Assembly: GCF_002563715.1 (NCBI RefSeq)
Contig: NZ_PDJJ01000001.1
Span: 2,356,001-2,420,000 of the forward strand
Source of the DNA: Isoptericola jiangsuensis
Lineage (GTDB): Bacteria > Actinomycetota > Actinomycetes > Actinomycetales > Cellulomonadaceae
DNA length: 64,000 bases
Direction: 5' to 3'
The notes beneath the pieces are model-generated. The model was not told the origin of the DNA. It searched no databases and saw only the letters and a list, made by a program, of their open reading frames with translations. This document shows, in pieces, positions 53,689 to 62,793 of this stretch; positions within the stretch are counted from its first letter, which is position 1, and each line of letters opens with the position of its first letter. The translations under genes were made by a program, and so were the position numbers.

Positions 53689-55458
53689 ATGTCTGAGAAC
53701 GTGCAGCTGCCTGCACTCGGCGAGTCCGTCACCGAGGGCACCGTCACCCGCTGGCTCAAGTCGGTCGGTGACACCGTCGAGGTCGACGAGCCCTTGCTCG
53801 AGGTCTCCACCGACAAGGTCGACACGGAGATCCCGTCCCCGGTCGCCGGTGTGCTCGAGCAGATCCTCGCGGAGGAGGACGAGACCGTCGAGGTCGGTGC
53901 CGTGCTGGCCGTCATCGGCGACGGCTCCGGCGCCGGCTCCGCGGGTGCCGCCGAGCAGTCCGCCCCCGCCGAGCCCGAGGCCCCCGCCGAGCCCGAGGCC
54001 CCCGCCGAGCCCGAGCAGTCCGCCCCCGCCGAGGCCACCCCGGCCGAGGCGCCCGCCGCCGAGTCCGCCCCGGCGTCGTCCGGCCCCGCCGAGGGCACCG
54101 AGGTGACCCTCCCGGCGCTCGGCGAGTCCGTCACCGAGGGCACCGTCACCCGCTGGCTCAAGGAGGTCGGTGACGAGGTCGCCGTCGACGAGCCGCTCCT
54201 GGAGGTCTCCACCGACAAGGTGGACACCGAGGTGCCGTCCCCCGTGGCGGGCACCCTCCTGGAGGTGCGCGCCGCCGAGGACGAGACCGTCGAGGTCGGC
54301 GCCGTCCTGGCGATCATCGGCTCGGGCTCCGCGCCCGCGCCGGCGAAGACCGAGGAGAAGCCGGCTCCCGCCCCGGAGCCCGTCGGCGTCCCGGAGCCCG
54401 CCCCGGCCCCCGCCGCCGAGGAGAAGGCGCCCGCGCCCGCCCCGGCGAAGGAGTCGTCGCCCGCACCGGCGCCCGCCTCCGCGCCTGCCGCCCCGGCGCC
54501 GGCCGCGGAGTCCGCCCCGGCTGCCGGCCGTGGCTCCTACCTGACCCCGCTCGTGCGCAAGCTCGCCGCGGAGAAGGGTGTCGACGTCTCGACCCTCCAG
54601 GGCACCGGCGTCGGTGGTCGCGTCCGCAAGGAGGACGTGCTCGCCGCGGCCGAGAAGGCCGCCGCCCCGGCTCCCGCCGCTGCCGCCCCCGCGGCCCCGG
54701 CGCCGAAGAAGGCCTCGGTCCCCGAGGTCTCCCCGCTGCGCGGCACGACCGAGAAGATGTCGCGTCTGCGCAAGGTCGTCGCCGAGCGCATGCTCGAGGC
54801 GATGCAGACCCAGGCCCAGCTCACCACCGTGGTCGAGGTCGACGTCACCAAGGTCGCGAAGCTCCGCGCCCGGGCGAAGGCGGACTTCAAGGCGCGCGAG
54901 GGTGCGAACCTCACGTTCCTGCCGTTCTACACGCTGGCCGCCGTCGAGGCGCTCAAGGCCTTCCCGAAGGTCAACGCGTCGATCGACACCGACAAGGGCG
55001 AGATCACGTACCACTCCTCGGAGAACATCGGCCTCGCGGTCGACACCGAGCGTGGCCTGATCGTGCCGGTCATCAAGAACGCCGGTGACCTCAACCTGGC
55101 GGGCATCGCCCGCCAGATCGGCGACCTCGCCTCGCGCACGCGGGACAACAAGGTCGGCCCGGACGACCTGAGCGGCGCCACCTTCACCATCACCAACACC
55201 GGTTCGGGCGGGGCGCTCATCGACACCCCGATCGTCCCGGTCGGCCAGGTCGCGATCCTCGGCACCGGCACGATCACGAAGAAGCCCGTCGTGGTCACCG
55301 GTCCGGACGGTGAGGAGACCATCGCGATCCGTCAGATGGCGTACCTCTTCCTGTCGTACGACCACCGCCTGGTCGACGGCGCGGACGCCGCGCGCTTCCT
55401 CGCCGCGGTCAAGAACCGCATCGAGGAGGGCGCGTTCGAGGCCGAGCTCGGCCTCTGA
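53689..55458 (+). CDS. sucB: 2-oxoglutarate dehydrogenase E2, dihydrolipoamide succinyltransferase
   Basis: 589 residues. Two lipoyl domains (1-77 and 138-212) with lipoyl Lys43 and Lys177 in VSTDKVDTE, joined by Pro/Ala/Glu-rich linkers. Peripheral-subunit binding domain about 284-320 ([17 protein letters not shown]). Catalytic domain from about 345 with the active-site DHRLVDG (His559). Could also act as pyruvate dehydrogenase E2, since actinobacteria share E2 between complexes. GAAGGAG precedes ATG 53689 by about 13 nt. Lipoyl supply genes lipB and lipA lie downstream in this window. Confidence 0.93.
   Translation: MSENVQLPALGESVTEGTVTRWLKSVGDTVEVDEPLLEVSTDKVDTEIPSPVAGVLEQILAEEDETVEVGAVLAVIGDGSGAGSAGAAEQSAPAEPEAPAEPEAPAEPEQSAPAEATPAEAPAAESAPASSGPAEGTEVTLPALGESVTEGTVTRWLKEVGDEVAVDEPLLEVSTDKVDTEVPSPVAGTLLEVRAAEDETVEVGAVLAIIGSGSAPAPAKTEEKPAPAPEPVGVPEPAPAPAAEEKAPAPAPAKESSPAPAPASAPAAPAPAAESAPAAGRGSYLTPLVRKLAAEKGVDVSTLQGTGVGGRVRKEDVLAAAEKAAAPAPAAAAPAAPAPKKASVPEVSPLRGTTEKMSRLRKVVAERMLEAMQTQAQLTTVVEVDVTKVAKLRARAKADFKAREGANLTFLPFYTLAAVEALKAFPKVNASIDTDKGEITYHSSENIGLAVDTERGLIVPVIKNAGDLNLAGIARQIGDLASRTRDNKVGPDDLSGATFTITNTGSGGALIDTPIVPVGQVAILGTGTITKKPVVVTGPDGEETIAIRQMAYLFLSYDHRLVDGADAARFLAAVKNRIEEGAFEAELGL
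53716..54162 (+). repeat. Two identical 45-bp segments in the lipoyl domains of sucB
   Basis: 53716-53760 and 54118-54162 are identical for 45 bases ([15 protein letters not shown] in both domains), 402 bp (134 codons) apart. Recombination would delete or add one lipoyl domain in frame. Confidence 0.85.
53968..54021 (+). repeat. 18-bp tandem repeat in a sucB linker
   Basis: GCCGAGCCCGAGGCCCCC occurs at 53968 and 53986, with a diverged third copy at 54004, encoding AEPEAP repeats between the lipoyl domains. Confidence 0.75.
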
Positions 55459-55472
55459 CGCCTCGCACGTCC

Positions 55473-55534
55473 CGCAGGGCGGGCACCCGCCACCCCGGTC
55501 CACGGACCGTCGGTGGCCGGGTGCCCGCCCTGCG
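55473..55534 (+). terminator. Large terminator hairpin after sucB
   Basis: A perfect 16-bp outer stem (55473-55488 with 55519-55534) with an inner GCCACC/GGTGGC stem. Confidence 0.85.
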
Positions 55535-55600
55535 GCGTCCCCGGCCCCGGTCGGTCCGTCCGGGCCGCGGGACGGGCTGGGACGGGGTGGGACGGGATCC

Positions 55601-56905
55601 TCAGCCGACGTCCGTGACCCGCCAGCCCGCGTCGGTCCAGGTCAGGTGGAGGACGGCGGTGCGCCGTGGACCGGCGGGCACCCGTGTCGTCGTGCCGTCC
55701 GCCGCGACCTGGTCGTGCGCCTCGACGACGTAGTCCACGCGCACCACGGCGGTCCCGGGCGGGGCATCCTGCTCGACCCGGGTCCCGTGCAGCGTGACGA
55801 CCGGGTCGAGCACCCGCACCCCGCTCCCGACGGCGTCGGCGAGGAGCGCCGTGGTCTCGGTCTCGGCGGGCGACCCGGCGAGCACGAGGTCCCGCACGTC
55901 GCCGTCGCCCGCGAGCAGCGCGACCCGACGCAGGGTCAGGGCCTCGGCGGCGCCACCCGGGTCGGCGGGGTCGCGCACGGCCTGCGCGCCGGGCCCACCC
56001 GTCGCGGCCGAGGTCGCGGACGATCCCGTTCCCTCGGCGGCGGGCGCCGTGCCAGGACCGGTGAGGTGCAGCCCGACGGCGACGAGCAGGCCGACCACCA
56101 CGACGACGCCGCCCGCCCCGACGAGCACCCGCCCCCGGTCGGTGGGGGCGGGGCCGCGTCCGGCCCGCGTGGCCGCCCTGCGGCGCGCCGTCCGGCCGGC
56201 GGGGGACGCCGGTCGCCCACGGGCCGCCCGACGAGCCCGCCGGTGCCGCACCCCGGCGCGCCCGGGGACGTCGGCCCTCCGGGCCGCGGGGCGTCCCAGC
56301 GCGGCGGCGGCGAGCGTGGCCGGTTCGGGCACCCGGACCGGCCGCGGCGGCACCGCGTCGTGCACGCGGGCCGCGAAGGTCCCGGCCTCGGGTCGCACCC
56401 GCGGCTCCGGCGCCAGGGCGGGAGCGAGCGCGGCACGCAGCGCCACGAGCTCGTCGCCGTCGCCGTCCGCGGTGAGCCCGGCGACGAGACCGGCGAGCGC
56501 GTGCACGTCGTCCGCCTCCTGCCACCGCTCCCCCGGCGGGTCGAGGCGGGGTCGCATCCGCGGGCGGCCCTCGGCGTCGACCACGACGTCCGCGGCGGTG
56601 AGCGGGCCGTGCACCAGCCCGGCGTCGTGCAGCGCGGCCAGCCCCTGGGCGAGCGTCACGAGGACGCCGGCGGCCTCGTCGGGCGCGCAGCGGCCCCGCA
56701 CGGTCAGGAGGGTCGCCATGTCGGTGACGACTCCCCCGGCCCGACGCACGCGCAGCGAGCCGTCCGGGTCGGCGCGGGCGGGGCCGACGGGTTCGACCCC
56801 GTCGTGGTCGACGGCGGCGAGCCGCGTCAGCCGGTCGAGGAGCGCCTCGCGGGCGGCGGCGTCGGCGGGGACGGTGAGGACGACGTCGGTGCGCACGGCA
56901 CCCAT
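55601..56905 (-). CDS. Membrane-anchored probable pseudokinase
   Basis: 434 residues. Residues 1-200 resemble a Ser/Thr kinase lobe but are degenerate: LAALHDAGLVHGPLTAADVVVD at about 88-109 replaces the catalytic HRDxKPxN loop (HGP at 99-101), and no DFG or ATP-site lysine motif is clear. A basic Ala/Arg-rich linker, a membrane span about 260-281 (VLVGAGGVVVVVGLLVAVGL) and a 150-residue external domain follow (HGTRVEQDAPPGTAVVRVDY). Start ATG 56905; GTG 56896 is an alternative, 7 nt after TTCGAT. May bind a partner rather than phosphorylate. Confidence 0.7.
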   Translation of the reverse strand: MGAVRTDVVLTVPADAAAREALLDRLTRLAAVDHDGVEPVGPARADPDGSLRVRRAGGVVTDMATLLTVRGRCAPDEAAGVLVTLAQGLAALHDAGLVHGPLTAADVVVDAEGRPRMRPRLDPPGERWQEADDVHALAGLVAGLTADGDGDELVALRAALAPALAPEPRVRPEAGTFAARVHDAVPPRPVRVPEPATLAAAALGRPAARRADVPGRAGVRHRRARRAARGRPASPAGRTARRRAATRAGRGPAPTDRGRVLVGAGGVVVVVGLLVAVGLHLTGPGTAPAAEGTGSSATSAATGGPGAQAVRDPADPGGAAEALTLRRVALLAGDGDVRDLVLAGSPAETETTALLADAVGSGVRVLDPVVTLHGTRVEQDAPPGTAVVRVDYVVEAHDQVAADGTTTRVPAGPRRTAVLHLTWTDAGWRVTDVG

Positions 56906-56987
56906 CGAACACCGCCGGGCCCCTGGCGCGCTCCGGCCGTCCACAGGCCCCCGGTGGCGGGTGCCGCGGGGCCGGCCGCCGACCGGG

Positions 56988-58085
56988 TCAGAGGTCGACG
57001 CGGCGGCCGTCTCGCGCCGACGCCCTCGCGGCGTCCAGCACCTCGGCCGTACGCACGGCGTCGGCGGGGTCGACGGGCGCGGGGGTGCGGCCGGCCAGCC
57101 ACGGTCCGAGCTCACGGTAGAAGTCGGCGTGCCCGCCGGGCGCGACGGGCACCGGCTCACGGTCGCGGCCCCGGGTGAGCCAGCCGAGCGTCCCGGTCGG
57201 TGCGGCGTCGTCGAACACCTCCAGCGGGGAGGCGTCCTGCTCGAACGTCGTCACGAGGTAGGCGCCGGCGGTGCCCAGGACGCGGGTCCGTGGCCCCGGG
57301 GCCCCCACGACCGACCCCGCCCAGAGGCGCGAGACGACGGCGTGCGGGGAGGCCGCGACGCCGCCGCCGGGCTCGTGGGTGAGCACGAGGAAGACGTCGT
57401 CCTCCGTGGGGGTGGTCAGGGCGCGGGTCTGCGCCCACACGCTCGTGACCGGACCGAACAGGCGGGTCGCGGAGTCCACGAGGTGCGGCCCGAGGTCGAG
57501 CAGGAGCCCGCCGCCGGCGCGGTCGTTCTCCTTCCACCGCTTGCGGGGCACCGGGCGCCAACGCTCCCAGCGGCGCTCGAACGTGTGCACGTCCCCCAGG
57601 CCGCCCTGTTCCAGCAGCGCGGTCAGGGTGAGCTGCTCGGGGTCCCAGCGACGGTTGTGGAACACCGTGAACGGGGTGCCCGTGGCGGCTGCCTCGGCGA
57701 CCACCGCCCGCGCCTCGTGCGCGTCCACGCCGATGGGCTTGTCGAGCACGAACGGCACCCCCGCCCGGGCCAGCGCGGCGGCCTGCTCGGCGTGCAGCGC
57801 GGTCGGGCTGGCCACGACGACGAGGTCGTAGGTCGCCCGCGCCGCCAGCAGGGAGTCGAGGTCGGGGTGCAGGCGCGCGCCGGGCCAGTCCCCCGCCGCC
57901 TGGGTGCGCCGACCGGGGTCACGGGTGACCACGGCCGTGACGGGCACCCCGGCCTCCGCCGCGAGCCGGGCGTGGATCTCCCGCCCGGCGCCGCCGTACC
58001 CGACGATCGCGACCCGTGGCGGGCGCGGCGGTGCCGCGTCCGCGGTCTGCTCGTCCGTCGTCTCGTTGCCCGTCTGCTGCGCCAT
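56988..58085 (-). CDS. Gfo/Idh/MocA-family oxidoreductase
   Basis: 365 residues, NAD(P)-dependent. Rossmann motif VAIVGYGGAGREIHARL (about 25-42), DKPIG with the catalytic-lysine EKP-like motif, and GGGLLLDLGPHLVDSA containing the His of the second domain. Substrate could be a sugar or inositol derivative. ATG 58085 follows CACCAT by 7 nt; ATG 58094 is the in-frame alternative. N-terminal 20 residues are polar and probably disordered. Confidence 0.88.
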   Translation of the reverse strand: MAQQTGNETTDEQTADAAPPRPPRVAIVGYGGAGREIHARLAAEAGVPVTAVVTRDPGRRTQAAGDWPGARLHPDLDSLLAARATYDLVVVASPTALHAEQAAALARAGVPFVLDKPIGVDAHEARAVVAEAAATGTPFTVFHNRRWDPEQLTLTALLEQGGLGDVHTFERRWERWRPVPRKRWKENDRAGGGLLLDLGPHLVDSATRLFGPVTSVWAQTRALTTPTEDDVFLVLTHEPGGGVAASPHAVVSRLWAGSVVGAPGPRTRVLGTAGAYLVTTFEQDASPLEVFDDAAPTGTLGWLTRGRDREPVPVAPGGHADFYRELGPWLAGRTPAPVDPADAVRTAEVLDAARASARDGRRVDL

Positions 58086-58092
58086 GGGCTCC

Positions 58093-58098
58093 ATGGTG
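58093..58098 (-). promoter_or_regulatory. Leaderless -10 box, Gfo/Idh/MocA gene
   Basis: CACCAT (58098-58093), 7 nt before ATG 58085; overlaps the alternative start. Confidence 0.4.
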
Positions 58099-58137
58099 CC
58101 CGACGGGCCGCAGGACGGCCCCTCGGGACACCGGGCC

Positions 58138-60414
58138 TCAGCGGTGCCGCGCGACCCCGCGGGCGAGCCGGGACGGCCACCACACGCGGTCGCCGACGTC
58201 GTGGACGAGCGCCGGGACGAGCAGGCTGCGCACCACGAGCGTGTCGACCAGCACGCCGAACGCGACGATGAACGCGAGCTGCGCGAGGAAGAGCAGCGGG
58301 ATGACGCCGAGCGCCGCGAACGTGGCGGCCAGGACGACGCCCGCGGACGTGATGACGGAGCCCGTGACGGCGAGACCGCGCAGCACCCCGGCCCGCGTGC
58401 CGTGCACCAGGGACTCCTCACGGACGCGGGTCATGAGGAAGATCGAGTAGTCGACGCCGAGCGCCACGAGGAAGCAGAACGCGTAGAGCGGCACGGCAGG
58501 GTCGGCGCCCGGGAAGCCGAAGACGTGCTCGAACAGGATCGCGGCGACACCGAGCGCGGCACCGAAGGACAGCACGTTCGCCGCCATGAGCAGGACCGCG
58601 GCGAGGACGGAGCGCAGCAGGAGCACGAGGATCACGAGGATCACCGCCAGGACGACCGGCACGATGACGCGCAGGTCGCGCTGCCCGGCGAGCTGGGTGT
58701 CGAGGCGCTCGGCGGCGGCCCCGCCGATCAGCGTGTCGGGCGAGACGTCGTGGACGGACGCGCGCAGGGCCTCGACGGTCTCGACGGCGGCCTGGCTGTC
58801 CGACGGCGCCTCGGTGGTGACGTCGACGCGCACGCGGTCGTCGACGACGAGCGGCTCGCCCTGGGCGGGCGCCCCCGGCGCCGCGGCGGGCTGGTCGGTG
58901 ACGGGCGTGGCGGCGGCGACGCCGTCGGTGCCCTCGGCGGCCGCGACGACGGCGTCGAGGTCCTCGGCGGGCGCGATGACGACCGCCGGCTGGGCGGAGA
59001 CACCCTCGAAGTGCGCCGTGAGGACCTCCTCGCCGTCGACCGAGTCGACCTGCGTGAGGAAGACGTCGGAGTCGCCGGTGCCGTTCGCGTCGAGCGTCGG
59101 GACGAACGCGGCCGCGGCGGCGAGGACGAGGGCGGTGACGATCCAGGTGGCACGGTCGTGGCGGCCGACGAACGACGCGACGCGGGACCAGACGCCGTGC
59201 CCCGCGACGTCGACGGAGTCGTCGGTGCCGGTCGTCGGGGCGGCGGGCGCGGCCTCGGCGTCACCGGTGCCGGCGGCGGCCTCGACGGGGCGCGGGACCC
59301 GCGGCCAGAACACCCAGCGGGCGCGGCGGCCGCCGATGAGCAGCAGGGCGGGCAGGAGCGTGAACGCGGCGACGAACGCCGCGACGATGCCGATGGCCGC
59401 GACGGGGCCGAGGGAGCGGTTCGAGGACAGGTCGGACAGCAGCAGGCACAGCAGGCCGGCGACGACGGTGCCCGCGCTGGCCGCGATCGGCTCCCAGGAC
59501 GCCTTGATCGCGCGACGCATGGCCGTCCACGGCGACGCGAGCGCCGTCAGCTCCTCGCGGTAGCGGGCGACGACGAGCAGCGCGTAGTCGACGGAGGCCC
59601 CGACCACGAGGATCGACAGGATGCCCTGCGACTGTCCGTTGAGGGTCAGTGTGCCGTTGGCGGCGAGGTGGTAGACGACCAGCCCGGCGAGGCAGAGCGC
59701 GAGCACGGCGTTGATGATGACCATGAACGGCAGGACGGGCGAGCGGTAGACGAGCCCGAGGATGACGAGGACGGCGCCGAGCGCGACGAGCAGCAGGACG
59801 GTGTCGATGGCACCGAAGGCGCCGGTGAGATCCGCGATGAAGCCGGCCGGGCCGGTGACCCAGGCCTGGAGCCCGGTGTCCGCGAGACCGCCGTCGGCCG
59901 CGGGGGCCTCGACGAGGTCGCGCAGCGCCTGGATGGACAGCCCGGCGACGCTGGACTCGTCCGCGCCGACGTCCTCGCTCGCGAGGTCGGCGTCGAGGGA
60001 GACGACGACGAGGGCCGCCTCGCCGTCCTGCGAGGGCACGACGACGGGGTCGGCGACGCTGGCGTCCCCGACGGTGCGGGGCTCGTCGCCGGAGGTGCCC
60101 TCCAGGGGGGCGTCGGGCAGGGCGTCGGCGTAGGCCTGCACGGCGGCGAGGTCGTCGCCGTCGAGGCTGCCGCCGTCGGCTCGTTCCACGACGACGAGCG
60201 CCGGGAGGGTCTCGGAGTCGGTGAACTCGGCGGCGAGCTCGGCGGCGCGCGTGGACTCGGCGCTCTCGGGCAGGAACGCGGCGGCCTCGTTGGTCTGGAC
60301 GCTGCTCAGGTTGCCCTGGGCCTGACCACCGAGCGCGCCGACCGCGAGCCACACGCCGATGGCTGCCAGAATGACCAGACCACGGACGACACCCGTCCAC
60401 CTATTCCTCAGCAT
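58138..60414 (-). CDS. MMPL-family transporter (RND superfamily)
   Basis: 758 residues, 11-12 spans in two halves, each with an external domain. N-terminal span RGLVILAAIGVWLAVGAL. Substrate/proton relay motifs appear as GASVDYALLVVARYREEL and GVDYSIFLMTRVREES, each containing the conserved Asp-Tyr. Probably exports lipids or drugs by proton motive force. ATG 60414 follows CATCAT by 7 nt. Divergent from MarR with a shared palindrome, so it is probably induced by a ligand of that regulator. Confidence 0.9.
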   Translation of the reverse strand: MLRNRWTGVVRGLVILAAIGVWLAVGALGGQAQGNLSSVQTNEAAAFLPESAESTRAAELAAEFTDSETLPALVVVERADGGSLDGDDLAAVQAYADALPDAPLEGTSGDEPRTVGDASVADPVVVPSQDGEAALVVVSLDADLASEDVGADESSVAGLSIQALRDLVEAPAADGGLADTGLQAWVTGPAGFIADLTGAFGAIDTVLLLVALGAVLVILGLVYRSPVLPFMVIINAVLALCLAGLVVYHLAANGTLTLNGQSQGILSILVVGASVDYALLVVARYREELTALASPWTAMRRAIKASWEPIAASAGTVVAGLLCLLLSDLSSNRSLGPVAAIGIVAAFVAAFTLLPALLLIGGRRARWVFWPRVPRPVEAAAGTGDAEAAPAAPTTGTDDSVDVAGHGVWSRVASFVGRHDRATWIVTALVLAAAAAFVPTLDANGTGDSDVFLTQVDSVDGEEVLTAHFEGVSAQPAVVIAPAEDLDAVVAAAEGTDGVAAATPVTDQPAAAPGAPAQGEPLVVDDRVRVDVTTEAPSDSQAAVETVEALRASVHDVSPDTLIGGAAAERLDTQLAGQRDLRVIVPVVLAVILVILVLLLRSVLAAVLLMAANVLSFGAALGVAAILFEHVFGFPGADPAVPLYAFCFLVALGVDYSIFLMTRVREESLVHGTRAGVLRGLAVTGSVITSAGVVLAATFAALGVIPLLFLAQLAFIVAFGVLVDTLVVRSLLVPALVHDVGDRVWWPSRLARGVARHR

Positions 60415-60420
60415 GCTGAG
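60407..60420. promoter_or_regulatory. Palindromic operator between MMPL and MarR genes
   Basis: CTCAGCATGCTGAG is a perfect 14-bp palindrome. It covers the MMPL start codon and abuts the marR -10 box TATGAT (60421-60426). Confidence 0.75.
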
Positions 60421-60427
60421 TATGATG
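60421..60427. promoter_or_regulatory. Overlapping -10 boxes, MMPL and marR
   Basis: Plus strand TATGAT (60421-60426) for marR, then AGGAGG and GTG 60451. Minus strand CATCAT (60427-60422), 7 nt before the MMPL ATG. Confidence 0.5.
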
Positions 60428-60450
60428 ACCGACAGGAGGAACGCACGCAA

Positions 60451-60960
60451 GTGACCGACGCCCCGCGCTGGCCCGGCGACGCCGCACCGGCACCCACGAG
60501 CGAGGATCCCGCCCACTGGCCGACGGGCAGGCTCCTCTTCACGGTCGCGCGCCGGATCGAGCGCGAGTGGAACGCCCACCTCGCCGGGTGGGACCTCAAC
60601 CACGCCGGCTTCCCCGTCCTCCTGCACCTGCTCGGCGGGCCCCGCACCCAGCGCGAGCTCGCCGACCTCAACGGCGTCACCGAGCAGACCATGAGCCGGA
60701 TCGTGGCCCGCCTGGAACGGTCCGGCTACGTCACGCGCGACGACGACCCGCGCGACCGCCGCCGCCGCGCCGTCACCCTCGCCGACGCCGGACGCGCCGC
60801 CGCGATGGAGGCCGGCCGCTACCGACCCGCCGAGGACCTCGCCTCCCGCGGCCTCGACGACGACCAGGTCACCGAGCTGCGCACGCTCCTCGTCGCCATG
60901 GTCCGCGCCGGACGCGAGACCCCACAGACCCCCGACGGCGCCGTCCCGCCCGAGGGCTAG
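60451..60960 (+). CDS. MarR-family transcriptional regulator
   Basis: 169 residues, winged-helix dimer. RTQRELADLNGVTEQTMSRI is the recognition helix region and VTRDDDPRDRRRRAVTLADAG the wing. AGGAGG lies 11 nt before GTG 60451. Divergent from the MMPL exporter and bordered by the CTCAGCATGCTGAG palindrome, so it very probably represses both. Ends with TAG, part of the lipB promoter. Confidence 0.9.
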   Translation: MTDAPRWPGDAAPAPTSEDPAHWPTGRLLFTVARRIEREWNAHLAGWDLNHAGFPVLLHLLGGPRTQRELADLNGVTEQTMSRIVARLERSGYVTRDDDPRDRRRRAVTLADAGRAAAMEAGRYRPAEDLASRGLDDDQVTELRTLLVAMVRAGRETPQTPDGAVPPEG

Positions 60961-60963
60961 GCT
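60958..60963 (+). promoter_or_regulatory. Leaderless -10 box, lipB, sharing bases with the marR stop
   Basis: TAGGCT, 6 nt before ATG 60970. Its first three bases are the marR TAG stop. Confidence 0.65.
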
Positions 60964-60969
60964 GGCGCG

Positions 60970-61710
60970 ATGGACGTGCGCAGACTGCCCGGTCTCACCG
61001 ACTACCACGAGGCGTGGGCGCTCCAGCGCGACGTCCACGAGGCCGTGCGCACCGGCGCCGCCGAGGACACCCTGCTGCTCGTCGAGCACACCGACGTCTA
61101 CACCGCCGGGCGCCGCACCCGCCGCGACGAGCGTCCCGACGACGGCACGCCGGTCGTCGACGTCGACCGCGGCGGCAAGATCACCTGGCACGGGCCCGGC
61201 CAGCAGGTCGTCTACCCGATCGTCCGCCTCGCCGAGCCCGTCGACGTCGTCGACTACGTCCGCGCGCTGGAGGAGGCGGTCATGGCCACCTGCGCCCGGC
61301 TCGGGCTCGACACCGTGCGCGTCGAGGGCCGCAGCGGCGTGTGGCTGCCCGCCGACCCCGGCGACACCGCCGCGGGCCGCCTTCCCCGGCGCGAGCGCAA
61401 GGTGTGCGCCATCGGCGTCCGCGTCGCCAAGGGCGTCACGATGCACGGCCTCGCCCTCAACTGCGCGGTCGACCTCGACCGGTTCGGGCACATCGTGCCG
61501 TGCGGCATCACCGACGCCGACGTCACCTCCTTGAGCGCCGAGCTCGGCCGCACCGTCACGCCCGCCGACGTCGCGGACGACCTGGTCGCCGACCTGGAGC
61601 GCGCCCTCGCCACCCGGACCGCGCCCCGCGACCCCGGCACCGGTGTTGCCGACGTCACGTCCGACGACCGGGAAGCCCGACCCCAGGGTGAACCTGCTCA
61701 CGTAGGCTGA
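60970..61710 (+). CDS. lipB: Octanoyl-[acyl-carrier-protein]:protein octanoyltransferase
   Basis: Transfers octanoyl from ACP to lipoyl domains, first step of lipoate synthesis. 246 residues: [30 protein letters not shown] (Lys144) and catalytic HIVPCGI (Cys178). The pair Cys/Lys is intact. The tail after residue 230 is polar. Next gene is lipA, which follows in the pathway. Confidence 0.95.
   Translation: MDVRRLPGLTDYHEAWALQRDVHEAVRTGAAEDTLLLVEHTDVYTAGRRTRRDERPDDGTPVVDVDRGGKITWHGPGQQVVYPIVRLAEPVDVVDYVRALEEAVMATCARLGLDTVRVEGRSGVWLPADPGDTAAGRLPRRERKVCAIGVRVAKGVTMHGLALNCAVDLDRFGHIVPCGITDADVTSLSAELGRTVTPADVADDLVADLERALATRTAPRDPGTGVADVTSDDREARPQGEPAHVG
61703..61708 (+). promoter_or_regulatory. 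Candidate -10 box, lipA
   Basis: TAGGCT at the end of lipB, about 63 nt before GTG 61772; a leadered promoter is therefore likely if it is used. Confidence 0.4.
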
Positions 61711-61771
61711 CCAGGTCCGGCCGGGTCGCTCGACCCGCCCGGCGACCACCCGCTCGACGACGGAGAGAGCC

Positions 61772-62782
61772 GTGACGATCGCACCCGAGGGCCGCCGCAT
61801 GCTGCGCATCGAGGCCCGCAACGCCACCACCCCGATCGAGAAGAAGCCCGAGTGGATCAAGACCCGGGCGGTGATGGGCCCCGAGTACCGGGAGCTCAAG
61901 GGCCTGGTGAAGGGCGGTGGCCTGCACACCGTGTGCGAGGAGGCGGGCTGCCCCAACATCTTCGAGTGCTGGGAGGACCGCGAGGCCACGTTCCTCATCG
62001 GCGGCGACCAGTGCACCCGCCGCTGCGACTTCTGCCAGATCGACACCGGCAAGCCCGCGGACTTCGACGCCGACGAGCCGCGGCGCGTCGCCGAGTCCGT
62101 CCAGCAGATGGGCCTGAAGTACTCCACCGTCACCGGCGTCGCCCGCGACGACCTGCCCGACGGCGGCGCCTGGCTGTACGCGGAGACGGTCCGCCAGATC
62201 CACGCCCTCAACCCTGGCACCGGCGTCGAGCTCCTCATCCCGGACTTCAACGCCATCCCGGAGCTGCTCGACCAGGTCAACGAGTCGCGGCCCGAGGTCA
62301 TGGCGCACAACGTGGAGACCGTGCCGCGCATCTTCAAGCAGATCCGGCCCGCGTTCCGCTACGACCGGTCGCTGTCCGTCCTGACCCGCGCCCGCGAGGC
62401 CGGGCTCGTCACCAAGTCGAACCTCATCCTCGGCATGGGCGAGACCATCGACGAGGTCAAGCAGGCGCTCGTCGACCTGCGCGACGCCGGGTGCGACCTC
62501 ATCACCATCACCCAGTACCTGCGCCCCTCGCTGCGCCACCATCCCGTCGAGCGGTGGGTCCGCCCCGAGGAGTTCGTCGAGCTCAGCGAGTTCGCGGAGT
62601 CCACCGGGTTCCTCGGCGTCATGGCCGGGCCGCTCGTGCGGTCCTCCTACCGCGCCGGGCGCCTGTGGGGCCAGGCGATGACGAAGCGCGGCCAGGCCGT
62701 GCCCGCCGCGCTCGCGCACCTCACCGAACCGACCACCTCGCGCCAGGAGGCGGCGAGCCTCGTCGCCCCCCGCGCCCAGTAG
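61772..62782 (+). CDS. lipA: Lipoyl synthase
   Basis: Radical-SAM enzyme that inserts sulfur at C6 and C8 of octanoyl-protein. 336 residues. Auxiliary cluster: [12 protein letters not shown] (Cys55, 60, 66). Radical-SAM cluster: CTRRCDFC (Cys81, 85, 88). Conserved end motif [11 protein letters not shown] supplies the Ser ligand. GGAGAG precedes GTG 61772. TAG stop is part of the downstream promoter. Needs ErpA-delivered clusters; acts on SucB. Confidence 0.97.
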   Translation: MTIAPEGRRMLRIEARNATTPIEKKPEWIKTRAVMGPEYRELKGLVKGGGLHTVCEEAGCPNIFECWEDREATFLIGGDQCTRRCDFCQIDTGKPADFDADEPRRVAESVQQMGLKYSTVTGVARDDLPDGGAWLYAETVRQIHALNPGTGVELLIPDFNAIPELLDQVNESRPEVMAHNVETVPRIFKQIRPAFRYDRSLSVLTRAREAGLVTKSNLILGMGETIDEVKQALVDLRDAGCDLITITQYLRPSLRHHPVERWVRPEEFVELSEFAESTGFLGVMAGPLVRSSYRAGRLWGQAMTKRGQAVPAALAHLTEPTTSRQEAASLVAPRAQ

Positions 62783-62785
62783 AAT
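62780..62785 (+). promoter_or_regulatory. Leaderless -10 box sharing bases with the lipA stop
   Basis: TAGAAT, 8 nt before ATG 62794. Its first three bases are the lipA TAG stop. Confidence 0.6.
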
Positions 62786-62793
62786 CAGGCACC

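Noticed and set aside
58138-62337. One open minus-strand frame of 1399 residues through MMPL, marR, lipB and part of lipA
   Set aside because: Only the part from ATG 60414 reads as a protein (MMPL). The upstream part is antisense to marR and lipBA and has no family features. High GC keeps antisense frames open.
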